Positions 39,077-48,217 of a stretch of 64,000 bases of DNA are shown here, one piece after another (the first letter of the stretch is position 1; each line of letters begins with the position of its first letter). The stretch is from assembly GCF_006715285.1 (NCBI RefSeq), contig NZ_VFMX01000001.1, positions 2,852,001 through 2,916,000 on the forward strand, in the 5' to 3' direction. The notes beneath the pieces are model-generated. The model saw only the letters and a program-made list of their open reading frames with translations. It did not search any database and was not told where the DNA came from. The stretch is from Arthrobacter sp. SLBN-83 (lineage in GTDB: Bacteria > Actinomycetota > Actinomycetes > Actinomycetales > Micrococcaceae). Both the position numbers and the translations under genes were made by a program.

Positions 39077-39802
39077 GTGGTCAAGGCAATTGAAGTTTCG
39101 GATATCAGCAAGCAGTTTGTCCTGCGCCACACACGGTCTATCAAGGAAGCCGTCGTTTGGCTGATAAAGGGGCGCAAGGGGGATCTTTCCGAGAAGTTCC
39201 ATGCCCTGAAAAACGTATCTCTTGACGTCGAGGCGGGGGAGACTGTGGCGCTCCTGGGCCTGAACGGTTCAGGTAAATCCACTCTGCTCAAGCATATTTC
39301 GGGAGTCATGCTTCCCGACACTGGAACGGTGAAGACGAGGGGCCGGGTTGCCGGACTCATCGAAGTAGGTGCCGGCTTCCACCCCGACCTCTCCGGACGG
39401 GACAACGTGTTCCTCAACGGCGCCATCCTGGGAATGACTGAGCAGCAGATTAAGGAGAGGTTCGACGATATTGTCGAATTTTCCGAGATCGGCCAGTTCA
39501 TCGATACCGAGGTCAAGTTCTATTCTTCCGGGATGTACCTGCGCCTGGCTTTTTCGGTCGCTGTGCACACAGACCCGGAAGTCTTCCTGATCGATGAGAT
39601 CCTCGCGGTCGGGGACGAGCCTTTCCAGCGCAAATGCATCGATAAGATCCAGGAACTGGCGCACGAGGGTAAGACGCTGGTTGTGGTGAGCCATGACTTG
39701 GACCTCGTTTCCCGTATATGCGACCGGGGAATCCTGATGGAGCACGGTAACGTGAAATTCGATGGACCCATCCATGAGGCCGTCTCGATTCTGAGGGCCT
39801 GA
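39077..39802 (+). CDS. Polysaccharide ABC transporter ATP-binding protein (Wzt/TagH type)
   Basis: 241 residues from a GTG directly after the permease stop. Walker A GLNGSGKS near 62, a Q-loop in a variant form (VAGLIEVGAGFHPDLSGRDN, a hallmark of polysaccharide exporters), signature YSSGMYLRLAFSVA near 153 in the place of LSGGQ, Walker B VFLIDEILAVGDE, H-loop VVSHD. There is no C-terminal carbohydrate-binding domain, so this is the short type, which does not select polymer ends. It works with the preceding permease. Confidence 0.94.
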   Translation: MVKAIEVSDISKQFVLRHTRSIKEAVVWLIKGRKGDLSEKFHALKNVSLDVEAGETVALLGLNGSGKSTLLKHISGVMLPDTGTVKTRGRVAGLIEVGAGFHPDLSGRDNVFLNGAILGMTEQQIKERFDDIVEFSEIGQFIDTEVKFYSSGMYLRLAFSVAVHTDPEVFLIDEILAVGDEPFQRKCIDKIQELAHEGKTLVVVSHDLDLVSRICDRGILMEHGNVKFDGPIHEAVSILRA

Positions 39803-39908
39803 CGGGCGTCATCCGCGGCAGATCAACTGTTGCGTTCGCTTTTTGATTGACCATCAGCGGTACGAGGTGCCGCTTCGGCTGGCGTGCCGACAACTTTTCG
39901 GAGGATTC

Positions 39909-41927
39909 TTGTCCTGGTTTGACGCAGTACCGCAGTTTCTCCTTGCACTGGTTCTGCTGTTCATTCCAGGACTTGCCGTTGGCCTGGCTGCGCGGCTTGG
40001 CGCACCCCGGGCGGTGGCGGCAGCTCCGGGCGTGAGCGTCTCCGTCATTGGTGTGGCTGCCATCGCCGCACCCTTCGTCGGGGTCACGTGGTCGCTGTTG
40101 CCGGTGGTCGCGGTAACCATTGGGATGGCCGCAGTAGCCTTTGGGGCTTCCGTTTTGCTTCGAAAGAGAGCGAAACCGGTTAAGTTGGCTGCTGAGGACA
40201 GGCCGCGCTACTGGATCGTCGCATCTTTGGCGGCAGCAGCCTTGGCAGCATTCCTGATAGGGCGCAGGCTCCTGAACGCCATCGGGTCGCCTGAGTCGTT
40301 CTCTCAGACATTCGATAACGTCTTCCACTTGAATGCGGTACGGTACATTCTCGATACCGGGTCAGGTTCGTCCCTCACCCTCAACGCCATGACAGGTGCG
40401 GGGTCGTATCCTGCCGCATGGCACGACGTGGTGTCCCTGCTCGTGAGTGCCGGCGGTGGGGAAATAACCTCGTCAGTGAACGCCGTCAACATCGTTGTCG
40501 CCGCACTGGTGTGGCCGCTCGGATGCATGTATCTCGCGCAGACTATCTGGGGACGCCATCCCGCCGTCAGCATCGCGGCAGGCGTGCTGTCTGCCGCCTT
40601 TGGCGCGTTCCCCATTTCCCTCCTGGATTTCGGAGTCCTCTACCCGAATTTTCTGGCGGTGGCCCTGCTGCCCCTGGTGTTGGCCTTGGGAGTGGACGCG
40701 CTCGGCCTGTCCGCCGTGTCGTACGGTTCCAGGATTATGAGCCTGCTGCTGTTGCTGGCTGTTCTTCCCGGTATGGCCCTCGCCCACCCCAGTGCCGCCA
40801 TGGCGTGGCTTGCATTGATGTTGCCTCCTGCCTTCTACGTCTATGTCCGCGTCTTCGCGGAAAACCTCAGGTCCCGGAGGGGCAGGGGGCGGGTGATGGT
40901 GTCGGCGGCCTTGGGGCTGGCTTTCATTGCCGCCGTCGTACTGATCCGCCTTCTGTGGGACGTGGTGCGTCCCCCGGCGGAGGCTGCCTTCTGGCCACCG
41001 GTGGAGACGACGGGACAGGCCATCGGGGAACTGATTGCCAGTTCAGCGATCGGGCGCCCGGTTGCGTGGGCCGTTATGGCGCTGACGCTCCTTGGCATCT
41101 ATGTGACCATCCGTTCCGGCCGCAAGGTATGGCTGCTGGGAACTTACCTGGTCGCGGCAGCTCTTTTCGTCGTCGTCAGTTCCTTTCCTGCGGACGACTT
41201 CCGGTTGTCTCTCACCGGTATCTGGTATAATGACCCGCCGCGCCTGGCCGCACTCCTGCCATTGGTGACAATCCCGCTGGCCTGCAGGGGCGCCGTCGAG
41301 GTCTGGTGCTGGTTGTCCTCAGCCCTCGCGGCTGGTGCCGGCTTCCTGAACAGGAGGCGGTTTAGCCGAGCCGTCGAGGGTGCAGCCAAGGGGAGCGGAC
41401 TGCGTCCCGGGGCTCTCCTTGTCGCCGCTGGAATTGTCATGATTGTCGCTTTGGCAGCGGCCACTCAGCGCGGAAACGTCAGCCAGGCTCAAGCTTCGAT
41501 GGCGGGGTCCTATCGGTTGTCGGAGGACTCGCCGTTGGTCTCTACTGATGAGATGGCGCTCATCAAACGCCTGCCCGGAGAAGTACCCAAGGATGCCCTC
41601 ATGGTCGGGAATCCTTGGAATGGCAGCTCGCTCGCCTACGCCTTCGCTGACCGCAAGCTCGTCCAGCTGCACATCCTCAGTGCTGTTCCGCAAGGCGCAG
41701 CGCCGCTACTCAACGGGCCTGTTCCTTCCAAGGACGATCCCGCCGTATGCCCGACGGTAGAAAGTCTGAAGATCGAGTACATCCTCGACTTCGGGCACCG
41801 GGAAGTACACGGCCGGGACAGTGGCTACAAAGGACTGGACGCCCTCATAGCTGCAGGTTTGGCCACGCTCGAAGACTCACAGGGTGAAGCAAAGCTCTAC
41901 AGGCTTGACCTCTGCCCTGCTCCCTAA
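39909..41927 (+). CDS. DUF6541 family polytopic membrane protein (GT-C-like)
   Basis: 672 residues from the TTG at 39909, with CGGAGG six bases upstream; the frame is open to 39843 with less support. About 13 membrane segments are visible, starting VPQFLLALVLLFIPGLAVGLAA. A loop at about 155-190 (FSQTFDNVFHLNAVRYILD, ending in the acidic/His-rich motif FDNxFHxNA) follows the first segments, as in GT-C glycosyltransferases and their relatives. The C-terminal 150 residues are extracytoplasmic and include PKDALMVGNPWNGSSLAYA. DUF6541 proteins are typical of Micrococcales polysaccharide loci; they may use polyprenyl-phosphate sugars. It is 106 bases after the ABC exporter genes, with slightly lower GC than the core. 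Confidence 0.82.
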   Translation: MSWFDAVPQFLLALVLLFIPGLAVGLAARLGAPRAVAAAPGVSVSVIGVAAIAAPFVGVTWSLLPVVAVTIGMAAVAFGASVLLRKRAKPVKLAAEDRPRYWIVASLAAAALAAFLIGRRLLNAIGSPESFSQTFDNVFHLNAVRYILDTGSGSSLTLNAMTGAGSYPAAWHDVVSLLVSAGGGEITSSVNAVNIVVAALVWPLGCMYLAQTIWGRHPAVSIAAGVLSAAFGAFPISLLDFGVLYPNFLAVALLPLVLALGVDALGLSAVSYGSRIMSLLLLLAVLPGMALAHPSAAMAWLALMLPPAFYVYVRVFAENLRSRRGRGRVMVSAALGLAFIAAVVLIRLLWDVVRPPAEAAFWPPVETTGQAIGELIASSAIGRPVAWAVMALTLLGIYVTIRSGRKVWLLGTYLVAAALFVVVSSFPADDFRLSLTGIWYNDPPRLAALLPLVTIPLACRGAVEVWCWLSSALAAGAGFLNRRRFSRAVEGAAKGSGLRPGALLVAAGIVMIVALAAATQRGNVSQAQASMAGSYRLSEDSPLVSTDEMALIKRLPGEVPKDALMVGNPWNGSSLAYAFADRKLVQLHILSAVPQGAAPLLNGPVPSKDDPAVCPTVESLKIEYILDFGHREVHGRDSGYKGLDALIAAGLATLEDSQGEAKLYRLDLCPAP

Positions 41928-42042
41928 TACTTGCAGCGGAAGTTTGCGGATTGGTTCACAGAGTTCTTATGAACAATTCCCGGGAGCTTACCCGCCGGCT
42001 TTTTGAGGCCTTCGCGGACCACACGTGGGACACCACTTGTCG

Positions 42043-43248
42043 CTATGTACGAAGATAACGCTGGAGTACATACACCTGGAAAGCGGCGACCGCCACTTCC
42101 GAAACTGCCATTCCCCAGATAACCCCGGCCACACCAAAGTTTGCTGCCCCCAACAGGATCAGGGGGGTGCCAAGAACGGCCCCAACCAAAGTCGACCTCG
42201 CCAACTCCCTGGCCTGGCCAATGGGTACCAGGCATGCAAGCCCTATGACTTGTGAGACGGCAACGGCTGCAAAACTCATACCAACGGGAATACTCAGGTT
42301 AAAGCCGAAATTGTTTGGTCCAGGAACCAAGAGTTGAGCGGCCCACGGTCCTGCCGCCGCGAGGACAGAACCACCGACAATGCCCAGTACTGGGGCAAGT
42401 TGCGCCGCCCGCCTGATCCTATGGGTAGTTGAGCCAGTACCCGCCTCTGGAATCCAGCCTTGAACGAACTGCAAAACCGGGGAGAAAGCCGTGACCGAGA
42501 AGCGAAAAAGACGATCTGCTATGGCGTAGCTCGCCAATTGCGCAGGAATTATCATGTTCACCGCAACCATGGGCAAGTTGACGTAAAAGCTTCCAGTGGC
42601 TGCCGTGATGACTCCGTGCCGCTGCTGCGCCATTTGTTGGAAAGAGTTCCGCGGGGAGAAGTTGGGAACCAGCAGGCCGCCACCATCCCGAAGTATCACA
42701 CTGGAACTGATCACTACAGCGCAAATGTTGAAGACCAATTGCGTGATGACCAGTAACGTGAAATCCCCGGTCATCACCAGAACGGCTACGCCTGCCACCG
42801 TGCCGAGCAACTGGGGAAGGGCATCAAAGAGGAACAGTCTCATGGGCCTGCCCTCGCCGACAAAGTACCAGGAAGCTCCGACGAATGGCATGAGGTAGGC
42901 GGCTGAAGCGATAGAAACAAACGCGGCTTCCCGGGGCCGCAGCACTGCCAGGACGACCATCATGACAGGAGCCACCGCGAGTAGGAGGTAGGTGCGGGTA
43001 ATTAGCGAGTCTAAAAAAAGCTGAGGCCGATCCTTGCGGTCATGGGAGGCTACAAGACCCGGACCAATTGTTCCCCAGCCGAAAGCAACGATGACACCAA
43101 ACAGGGTTGCGAGCGTCTGCACGAGAACCTGCACCGCCCACGCATCGGCACCCACCACCCTCGTGATGATTGGAATCGCGAGAAGACCAACGACAGTTCC
43201 TGCTCCAACGGTGAGTGCGAAGGTACCCATGCGAAACAGGGCGGCCAT
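42043..43248 (-). CDS. Polysaccharide flippase (Wzx-like, MOP superfamily)
   Basis: 401 residues from the ATG at 43248 (AAGG five bases upstream); a frame open to 43353 would add 35 residues. About 12 membrane segments with small polar loops are visible: ALTVGAGTVVGLLAIPIITR at the start, then TLFGVIVAFGWGTIGPGLV, LLLAVAPVMMVVLAVL and onwards to VIWGMAVSEVAVAAFQVYVL at the end. A polar basic loop between segments is typical of oligosaccharide flippases that move lipid-linked repeat units across the membrane. No Wzy polymerase is obvious nearby. It is transcribed opposite to its neighbours, convergent to DUF6541 and divergent from a GT2 gene. Confidence 0.8.
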   Translation of the reverse strand: MAALFRMGTFALTVGAGTVVGLLAIPIITRVVGADAWAVQVLVQTLATLFGVIVAFGWGTIGPGLVASHDRKDRPQLFLDSLITRTYLLLAVAPVMMVVLAVLRPREAAFVSIASAAYLMPFVGASWYFVGEGRPMRLFLFDALPQLLGTVAGVAVLVMTGDFTLLVITQLVFNICAVVISSSVILRDGGGLLVPNFSPRNSFQQMAQQRHGVITAATGSFYVNLPMVAVNMIIPAQLASYAIADRLFRFSVTAFSPVLQFVQGWIPEAGTGSTTHRIRRAAQLAPVLGIVGGSVLAAAGPWAAQLLVPGPNNFGFNLSIPVGMSFAAVAVSQVIGLACLVPIGQARELARSTLVGAVLGTPLILLGAANFGVAGVIWGMAVSEVAVAAFQVYVLQRYLRT

Positions 43249-43405
43249 GATTGCCTTCACGACGCTTAGACCAACCTTTCGATCCCAGGCGCAGGTTAAG
43301 CGCCAAAGTCTCCAGCTTAGAGCAGCGATGACCCTGCCGCTCCGCAAGCCCACGCCGGTCCACTAAGCTGTATTGGTAACTCGCACCGCAAAGTCAGGAT
43401 GGTCC

Positions 43406-44329
43406 ATGTCCGTAGCAGCCGTAGTTGTGTCCTTCAATAGATTGGATTATCTGAAGAAGTGCCTCACGGCATTGGAGGAGCAAACTCGGCCCCTGGATGA
43501 GATCATCGTGGTCGAAAATGGCTCCACTGACGGCAGTGCCGAGTACGTACGGCAAAACCATCCGGGCATCACGCTCTTTGAAACGGGGGCGAATCTGGGT
43601 GGGGCCGGCGGATTCGCTTGGGGTCTTGAGCTTGCCCTGAAGCATGGGCACAGTCTTGCCTGGTTGATGGACGACGACGCCGAGCCCAGAAGGGATGCAT
43701 TGGCGCCCCTCGTTGCTGCGATGGAGACCGAACCGCGGCCGGGATTTGCCGCGCCGCTAGTTGAAGACGAGACCGGGGCGGTTGTTCAAGGGAACCTTCC
43801 AGCAGTGTCGACAGACGCCAATGCGCAGCTTGCCGCCCGGAAGCTGGGGGGCATTGCACTGACGCACACCACATTTGTCGGCGCCCTTGTCGACCTCAAG
43901 CTTTCGGCGGCCATGCCCCTTCCCTATGCGGACTTCTTCATTTGGTTTGACGACGTTGAATACACCAAGCGTTTGGCCCTTACCTCCTTCGGCATCCACG
44001 TAGTCGAGGCGCGCATGAAGCACCCCAATAACGCTGGAAAAAAAGACATGGGCGGGCGCCTTTACTACTACCTGCGAAACCAGTTGTGGATCACCCGCCT
44101 CAACCCTCGGCCGTGGTCGCTCACTCAGCGCCCGCTCTTCAGGCTTGCGGAGTTGTCAGTACTGGCGCTCCATCAGTTCAGGATCGCTGGAAACAAGCGG
44201 CTCTGGGTCTCGAGTACCGCACGGGGCCTCGCCCACGGGATGTTCCGCATGCCCGCAGCAGTCCAGCCGGGCGACCTGTTCGCCACCCTGCCGCCCGAGA
44301 AGCAGAAGCAGTTCAGTTCCCGGCCCTAG
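43406..44329 (+). CDS. GT2 glycosyltransferase, GlfT1-like
   Basis: 307 residues from the ATG at 43406 (AGGATGG upstream); an upstream start at 43373 is possible. The GT-A fold is clear: MSVAAVVVSFNRLDYLKKCL, then IIVVENGSTDGSAEY, then the segment NLGGAGGFAWGLELAL, which is shared with GlfT2 and mycobacterial GlfT1, and the metal-binding LMDDDAEPRRD. Later WFDDVEYTKRL gives the acidic catalytic motif and a LYYYLRNQLW segment. It probably adds the first galactofuranose (or rhamnose) residues to a lipid carrier; this is inferred from similarity to GlfT1 and the nearby glf/GlfT2 genes. Its stop codon overlaps, base for base, that of the opposite GT2 gene. Confidence 0.85.
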   Translation: MSVAAVVVSFNRLDYLKKCLTALEEQTRPLDEIIVVENGSTDGSAEYVRQNHPGITLFETGANLGGAGGFAWGLELALKHGHSLAWLMDDDAEPRRDALAPLVAAMETEPRPGFAAPLVEDETGAVVQGNLPAVSTDANAQLAARKLGGIALTHTTFVGALVDLKLSAAMPLPYADFFIWFDDVEYTKRLALTSFGIHVVEARMKHPNNAGKKDMGGRLYYYLRNQLWITRLNPRPWSLTQRPLFRLAELSVLALHQFRIAGNKRLWVSSTARGLAHGMFRMPAAVQPGDLFATLPPEKQKQFSSRP

Positions 44330-45357
44330 GGGCACCAGGGTCGGAGAACGGTGCCGAGCAGGATCTCCAGGACCCTCATCGTGGGAACGTTCCTGCGGCG
44401 CCAACCACCGGCCAGAAGCTGCACGAGCCGTACGGTGCGGGGCTTGGCATATACATCCAAAGCTTCGGCCAGGTCGGCCGGGAACGGTTGCCCCGCTGGC
44501 TGAACACGCTGCAGGAGCGTACGTGCCATCAGCGTCCGCCAGCCCAGCCCCGTCTTGTAAATGATCCTGCAGATACTGCGCGGGGAGGCCTTGCCTTCGT
44601 AGCGGCGGACGAACCGGAAGGTGTTCCTGACCGAGCCGACAAGGCTCTGGCTGGATTCCCCGACTACGTTGCCGCCATGTTGGACGTAATCCTGCAGCAC
44701 CAAGTCTTCAATCCTGACGCCATTTCCGGCCATGGCGCAAAGTGCGATCCAGTGGTCGTGGTACTGGGACGGCGCGGCCAGTGACGGAAAAGGCAGCGCC
44801 ATATCGAGGACCTCACGGCGGAAGGCACACAGCGAGCCGGTGACTTGATTGTTGGCTAATAGGTCGGCTGCGCCCACATTTTTCCGGTCTGTCAACCCGC
44901 CCTTGGCCGGGTCGGGATCCGTCATTGATACTTCCGCTGACACTACCCGCGCCTGGCAGGTCACAAGCGCACAATCATCCAGGTACGGCAATAGCTTGGT
45001 CAGCTTCTGGGGGTACCAGTAGTCATCCTGGTCGCTGAGGGCAACCCAGCGTGCCCCCGCCGGAACTTCCTTCAGCGCCCGCTCAAAGTTGTGATGGAAC
45101 CCGAGCCTGTTGTCGTATCCGAGTACGCGGAAACGGTCATCGTCGCCGCACGTCCGCTTCACGATGTCCTGAACCCGTTCGAAGTTGCCGTCGACTGAGA
45201 TAAGGCATACGAACTCTTTATGCGTCTGTGCCTGGATGGACAGAAGCTGGCGCGCAAACATCGCTTCATCAGGCTCGTAGGCGGCCAAAGCCACCGCTCC
45301 GTATGATCCCGCAAAGGTTTGGGCAGGGAAGGACGGACTTGAAGGCAAAGCGGTCAT
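44326..45357 (-). CDS. GT2 glycosyltransferase
   Basis: 343 residues from the ATG at 45357, which overlaps the stop of the upstream GT2 gene (ATGA); an upstream open frame to 45543 lies inside that gene and is not used. GT-A motifs: VALAAYEPDEAMFARQLLSIQ, then the acidic VCLISVDGNFERVQDI, then ALSDQDDYWYPQK, the metal-binding DQDD near 130. C-terminally, HDHWIALCAMAGNG is a GT2 catalytic-region motif also seen in rhamnosyltransferases. The acceptor is unknown. The three leftward GT2 genes (44326-47023) form one operon with four-base overlaps. Confidence 0.87.
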   Translation of the reverse strand: MTALPSSPSFPAQTFAGSYGAVALAAYEPDEAMFARQLLSIQAQTHKEFVCLISVDGNFERVQDIVKRTCGDDDRFRVLGYDNRLGFHHNFERALKEVPAGARWVALSDQDDYWYPQKLTKLLPYLDDCALVTCQARVVSAEVSMTDPDPAKGGLTDRKNVGAADLLANNQVTGSLCAFRREVLDMALPFPSLAAPSQYHDHWIALCAMAGNGVRIEDLVLQDYVQHGGNVVGESSQSLVGSVRNTFRFVRRYEGKASPRSICRIIYKTGLGWRTLMARTLLQRVQPAGQPFPADLAEALDVYAKPRTVRLVQLLAGGWRRRNVPTMRVLEILLGTVLRPWCP

Positions 45358-46097
45358 CTTGTCTGGAGCTTTCGACTCAGGGCGACGAAGAAGGCACGGA
45401 GCAGCATGATCCTTGCCCGGATGATAACGGAGACCGGCCGCCGCGATTTGGGGGTGGTGTTTTGATCGTGCAAACGGCGTGCCACGGTGGCGGATTCCAC
45501 GTGTGCCATATCGCGGTTGAGGTTCGCCACGATTGCTATCCACTGGTCATGCGTTTCAGTCAAGAACGACGGAAAAGGAAGAATGAGGCGTTTCGCATCG
45601 GCGCGGAAAGCCATGGTGCAGCCGTAGTAGGGCCGGATGCCGATCCACGTAGTGACCAGGTTGGATAGCCACCGCCTGCTGTCGGCCTCCTTCAACTGCA
45701 CTTTCTGCAGTTTGTTGGCAGGGCCGCCGAACACGGTGAAATTACTTGCCGCGAATGCCTTGGTTTGCAGGGACTTCAGCAGTTTGTCCAGCCGCCCGGG
45801 TATCCAGACGTCGTCCTGGTCAGAGAGCATGATGTAGGCGCCTCTGCTCGCCGCGATAGCCTTTTCGAAGCTGGCAACGTAACCCCGGTTTTCCCGGCTC
45901 GGAAGGAGGATGATGCGCGGATCATTGATGCTGCGGACGACGTCGGTCGTTGCATCCTTGGAGGCATCGTCAACGACGATGAGTTCATCATCGGGCGAAA
46001 GTTGGTCGAGGATGGACGCTATCTGCTCCGCAACGTAATCCTGGCCGTTGTAGGTGGCCATGCATACAGATACCCTGACGGTCTCTTTTTCGCTCAT
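45354..46097 (-). CDS. GT2 glycosyltransferase (rhamnosyltransferase-like)
   Basis: 247 residues. It begins RVSVCMATYNGQDYVAEQI, then ELIVVDDASKDATTDVV and the metal-binding LSDQDDVWIPGRLDKL. The ending ETHDQWIAIVANLNRD parallels the HDHWIALCAM segment of the next gene, so the two are related and may come from an old duplication; this one is about 95 residues shorter. The family adds sugars such as rhamnose to surface polysaccharide intermediates in the cytoplasm. It overlaps its neighbours by four bases on both sides. Confidence 0.88.
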   Translation of the reverse strand: MSEKETVRVSVCMATYNGQDYVAEQIASILDQLSPDDELIVVDDASKDATTDVVRSINDPRIILLPSRENRGYVASFEKAIAASRGAYIMLSDQDDVWIPGRLDKLLKSLQTKAFAASNFTVFGGPANKLQKVQLKEADSRRWLSNLVTTWIGIRPYYGCTMAFRADAKRLILPFPSFLTETHDQWIAIVANLNRDMAHVESATVARRLHDQNTTPKSRRPVSVIIRARIMLLRAFFVALSRKLQTR

Positions 46098-47023
46098 GAA
46101 CTGATCCGTTCCTGCAGCGAAGGATCGATTTTTCCAAGCCGTCCGGTCCAGCCATCCCAGCAGCCGCGGGCGAGCGCGCGCAGTTGTCCCTTGCGGTTAG
46201 CGCCATACAGCAGCCTGAAGATGTCACTTTCCATCTGGAAGCGGAGCCGCCGCACCAGCCAGCCTGGGAAGCGCGCACCGTACTGGCGCCAGAGGTAAAT
46301 ACTGTTCCGGGTTATGTAGTAGACCCTGAACGGCGCATGCGAGTGGACATGCCGTTTGATACCCAGGACTGTAACGTGCCAACCGAACAGCATCATCGGC
46401 TGTGCTTGCCCCAGCGAATGGGTCATATTGCAGCCTTTTCCTATCAAGGTCGCAAGGCCATGCGACCGTACGCGCAGGTTGAATTCCGAGTCCACGCAGT
46501 CGATGAAGAGACGCTCGTCCATCATGCCAACGGCCTTGAGGGTGGAGACGGGTATCAGGGCACCGGACTGCAGGGGATCGAACGCCTCGGGGAACTCTGC
46601 CCTTCGGGTGAGCAGGGGAACGTTGAGTCCATTGTGCGACTGGGCGCTGATGAGCCCCGGCTCGATGCCCTTGGCCTTGGCTTCTGCAAAGGTCTCCAGT
46701 GCCGCAGCCACGTAACCCGGATCCAGCGCGGAATCCTGGTCAAGGGTCAACACAAAGTCGGGGGACCAGTTCTTGAGCGCCAGGTCTATCCCGGCGTTGA
46801 GGGCGGCGGCAATGCCTGCGTTCTCGGGCATCCGGATTACGGAGCAGCCCATCCCCTCGAGCTCCTGCAATACGAGGCTGGAGCGGTTTACGTCAGAGCC
46901 ATCGTCCACTACCACGGTCTGCGCCACTTGCTTGTTGAGCTCCACAACCCTCTGGGGCAGGTCCTCAGGGGGGTGGAAGGCTGAAATAATGGCCACCACT
47001 CGGGCGTCACTCTGGCGCGTCAC
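46094..47023 (-). CDS. GT2 glycosyltransferase (WbbL-type rhamnosyltransferase-like)
   Basis: 309 residues. VVAIISAFHPPEDLPQRVVE starts the nucleotide-binding half, then VVVDDGSDVNRSS, NAGIAAALNAGIDLAL and the metal-binding LTLDQDSALDPGYV near 100. RLFIDCVDSEFNLRVRSHGL holds the catalytic-region DxEF motif, followed by RHVHSHAPFRVYYITRN, a hallmark of rhamnosyltransferase (WbbL/RfbF-type) enzymes. With dTDP-rhamnose genes at 49.4-52.7 kb, rhamnose is a likely donor. First gene of the leftward GT2 operon; the upstream 239 bases to the divergent GT2 gene hold no site I can name. Confidence 0.88.
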   Translation of the reverse strand: MTRQSDARVVAIISAFHPPEDLPQRVVELNKQVAQTVVVDDGSDVNRSSLVLQELEGMGCSVIRMPENAGIAAALNAGIDLALKNWSPDFVLTLDQDSALDPGYVAAALETFAEAKAKGIEPGLISAQSHNGLNVPLLTRRAEFPEAFDPLQSGALIPVSTLKAVGMMDERLFIDCVDSEFNLRVRSHGLATLIGKGCNMTHSLGQAQPMMLFGWHVTVLGIKRHVHSHAPFRVYYITRNSIYLWRQYGARFPGWLVRRLRFQMESDIFRLLYGANRKGQLRALARGCWDGWTGRLGKIDPSLQERISS

Positions 47024-47261
47024 GTCTCACTGTTCCTTTTCGCTTATCCGGATTGACCGACCCGCATGCGAGGGGACTGTCAGGCAGCACGGCCCAGTCT
47101 ATCGTTGGCTCGTATAGCCCTCCATTCGCCCCCGCTTACCGCGGCCCGTGGAGCCGCCCGACGAGGCCGGCCAGTAGTGACGGGGTAGCATTATCGGGGT
47201 GCTCATTACCGGGCAGACAGATCCCACCTGAGTTGATTCAAGAAAAGGACCTACCTGGCAC

Positions 47262-48143
47262 ATGGCCATTGACGTATTGCTTCCCTACTATGGGGATGTC
47301 GACCTGATGAAACTTGCTGCTCAGAGTGTCATGAGCCAGCAGTTCGAAGACTGGCGCCTCATCGTGGTGGATGACGGGTTTCCAAGCCCGGAACCCCAGC
47401 GTTGGTTCGAATCCATCTCCGATTCGCGGGTGACGTACCAGAAGAACGAAACGAACCTCGGTGCCAACGGCAATTACCGCAAGGCGCTGGAATTGGCTGA
47501 AGCGCCGATCGTGGTCGTTATGGGTGCTGACGACATCATGCTGCCCAACTACCTGTCCGTCGTCTCCAAGGCATTCGAGGCCTTCCCGCAAGCGAGCGTG
47601 GTCCAGCCCGGCGTGCAGGTGATTGACGAGAAAGGCCGTGCCTGCTCGCCACTGGTCGACATTGTGAAAAAGGTCTACGCGCCGACCACCAAAGAACCGG
47701 TTCTCCTCCAGGGCGAAAAGATGGCTACCAGCCTCGTGCGCGCTGACTGGGCTTACTTCCCGTCTCTCGCCTGGCGAACAGACGTGATCCGGCGCATCGG
47801 CTTCACCGAAGGACTGCATGTCGTACAGGACCTCGCACTGCTGCTCGATATCGCCGCCGAAAACGGCTCGATGGTGGTTGAGCCCACCCTCGCATTCCTT
47901 TACCGGCGCCACTCGGCGTCAGACTCATCAGTTAAGGCTCTGGACGGGCGGCGCTTCGATGAGGAGCGGGCGTTCTTTGAAGGGCAGGCGCGCCGCTTCC
48001 GCGAGCTTGGCTGGCAGCGGACAGCACGGGCTGCTGCCTTCCATACGACGTCACGCCTGAACGCGGCCACCCTGGTGGCCCGTTCGCTGGCTGTTGGAAA
48101 GACGGACTCGCTGCCCCGGCTGCTGAAGCACGTAGTTTCCTAA
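47262..48143 (+). CDS. GT2 glycosyltransferase
   Basis: 293 residues, ATG at 47262 preceded by AAAAGGA. The GT-A start is DVLLPYYGDVDLMKLAAQSV, then LIVVDDGFPSPEPQR, NLGANGNYRKALELA and the metal-binding GADDIMLPNYL near 90. GLHVVQDLALLLDIAAENGS provides the usual C-terminal acidic motif and FLYRRHSASDSS the H-rich end. Donor and acceptor are not visible from the sequence. It stands alone, between the divergent GT2 operon and the very long hairpin at 48150-48202. Confidence 0.85.
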   Translation: MAIDVLLPYYGDVDLMKLAAQSVMSQQFEDWRLIVVDDGFPSPEPQRWFESISDSRVTYQKNETNLGANGNYRKALELAEAPIVVVMGADDIMLPNYLSVVSKAFEAFPQASVVQPGVQVIDEKGRACSPLVDIVKKVYAPTTKEPVLLQGEKMATSLVRADWAYFPSLAWRTDVIRRIGFTEGLHVVQDLALLLDIAAENGSMVVEPTLAFLYRRHSASDSSVKALDGRRFDEERAFFEGQARRFRELGWQRTARAAAFHTTSRLNAATLVARSLAVGKTDSLPRLLKHVVS

Positions 48144-48149
48144 CAGGGC

Positions 48150-48202
48150 TTAAACAGTAAGGTGGCTCCCGGCCCTAGGCCGGGAGCCACCTTACTGTTT
48201 AA
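48150..48202. terminator. Perfect 25-bp hairpin terminator
   Basis: Arms 48150-48174 and 48178-48202 are exact complements, with a three-base loop CTA. It lies between the convergent GT2 and DUF2304 genes. The AT-rich outer ends (TTAAACAGTAAGG / CCTTACTGTTTAA) provide an A-tract and T-tract for both directions, as in a bidirectional rho-independent terminator. Confidence 0.92.
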
Positions 48203-48217
48203 CCGGTGGGCTATATT

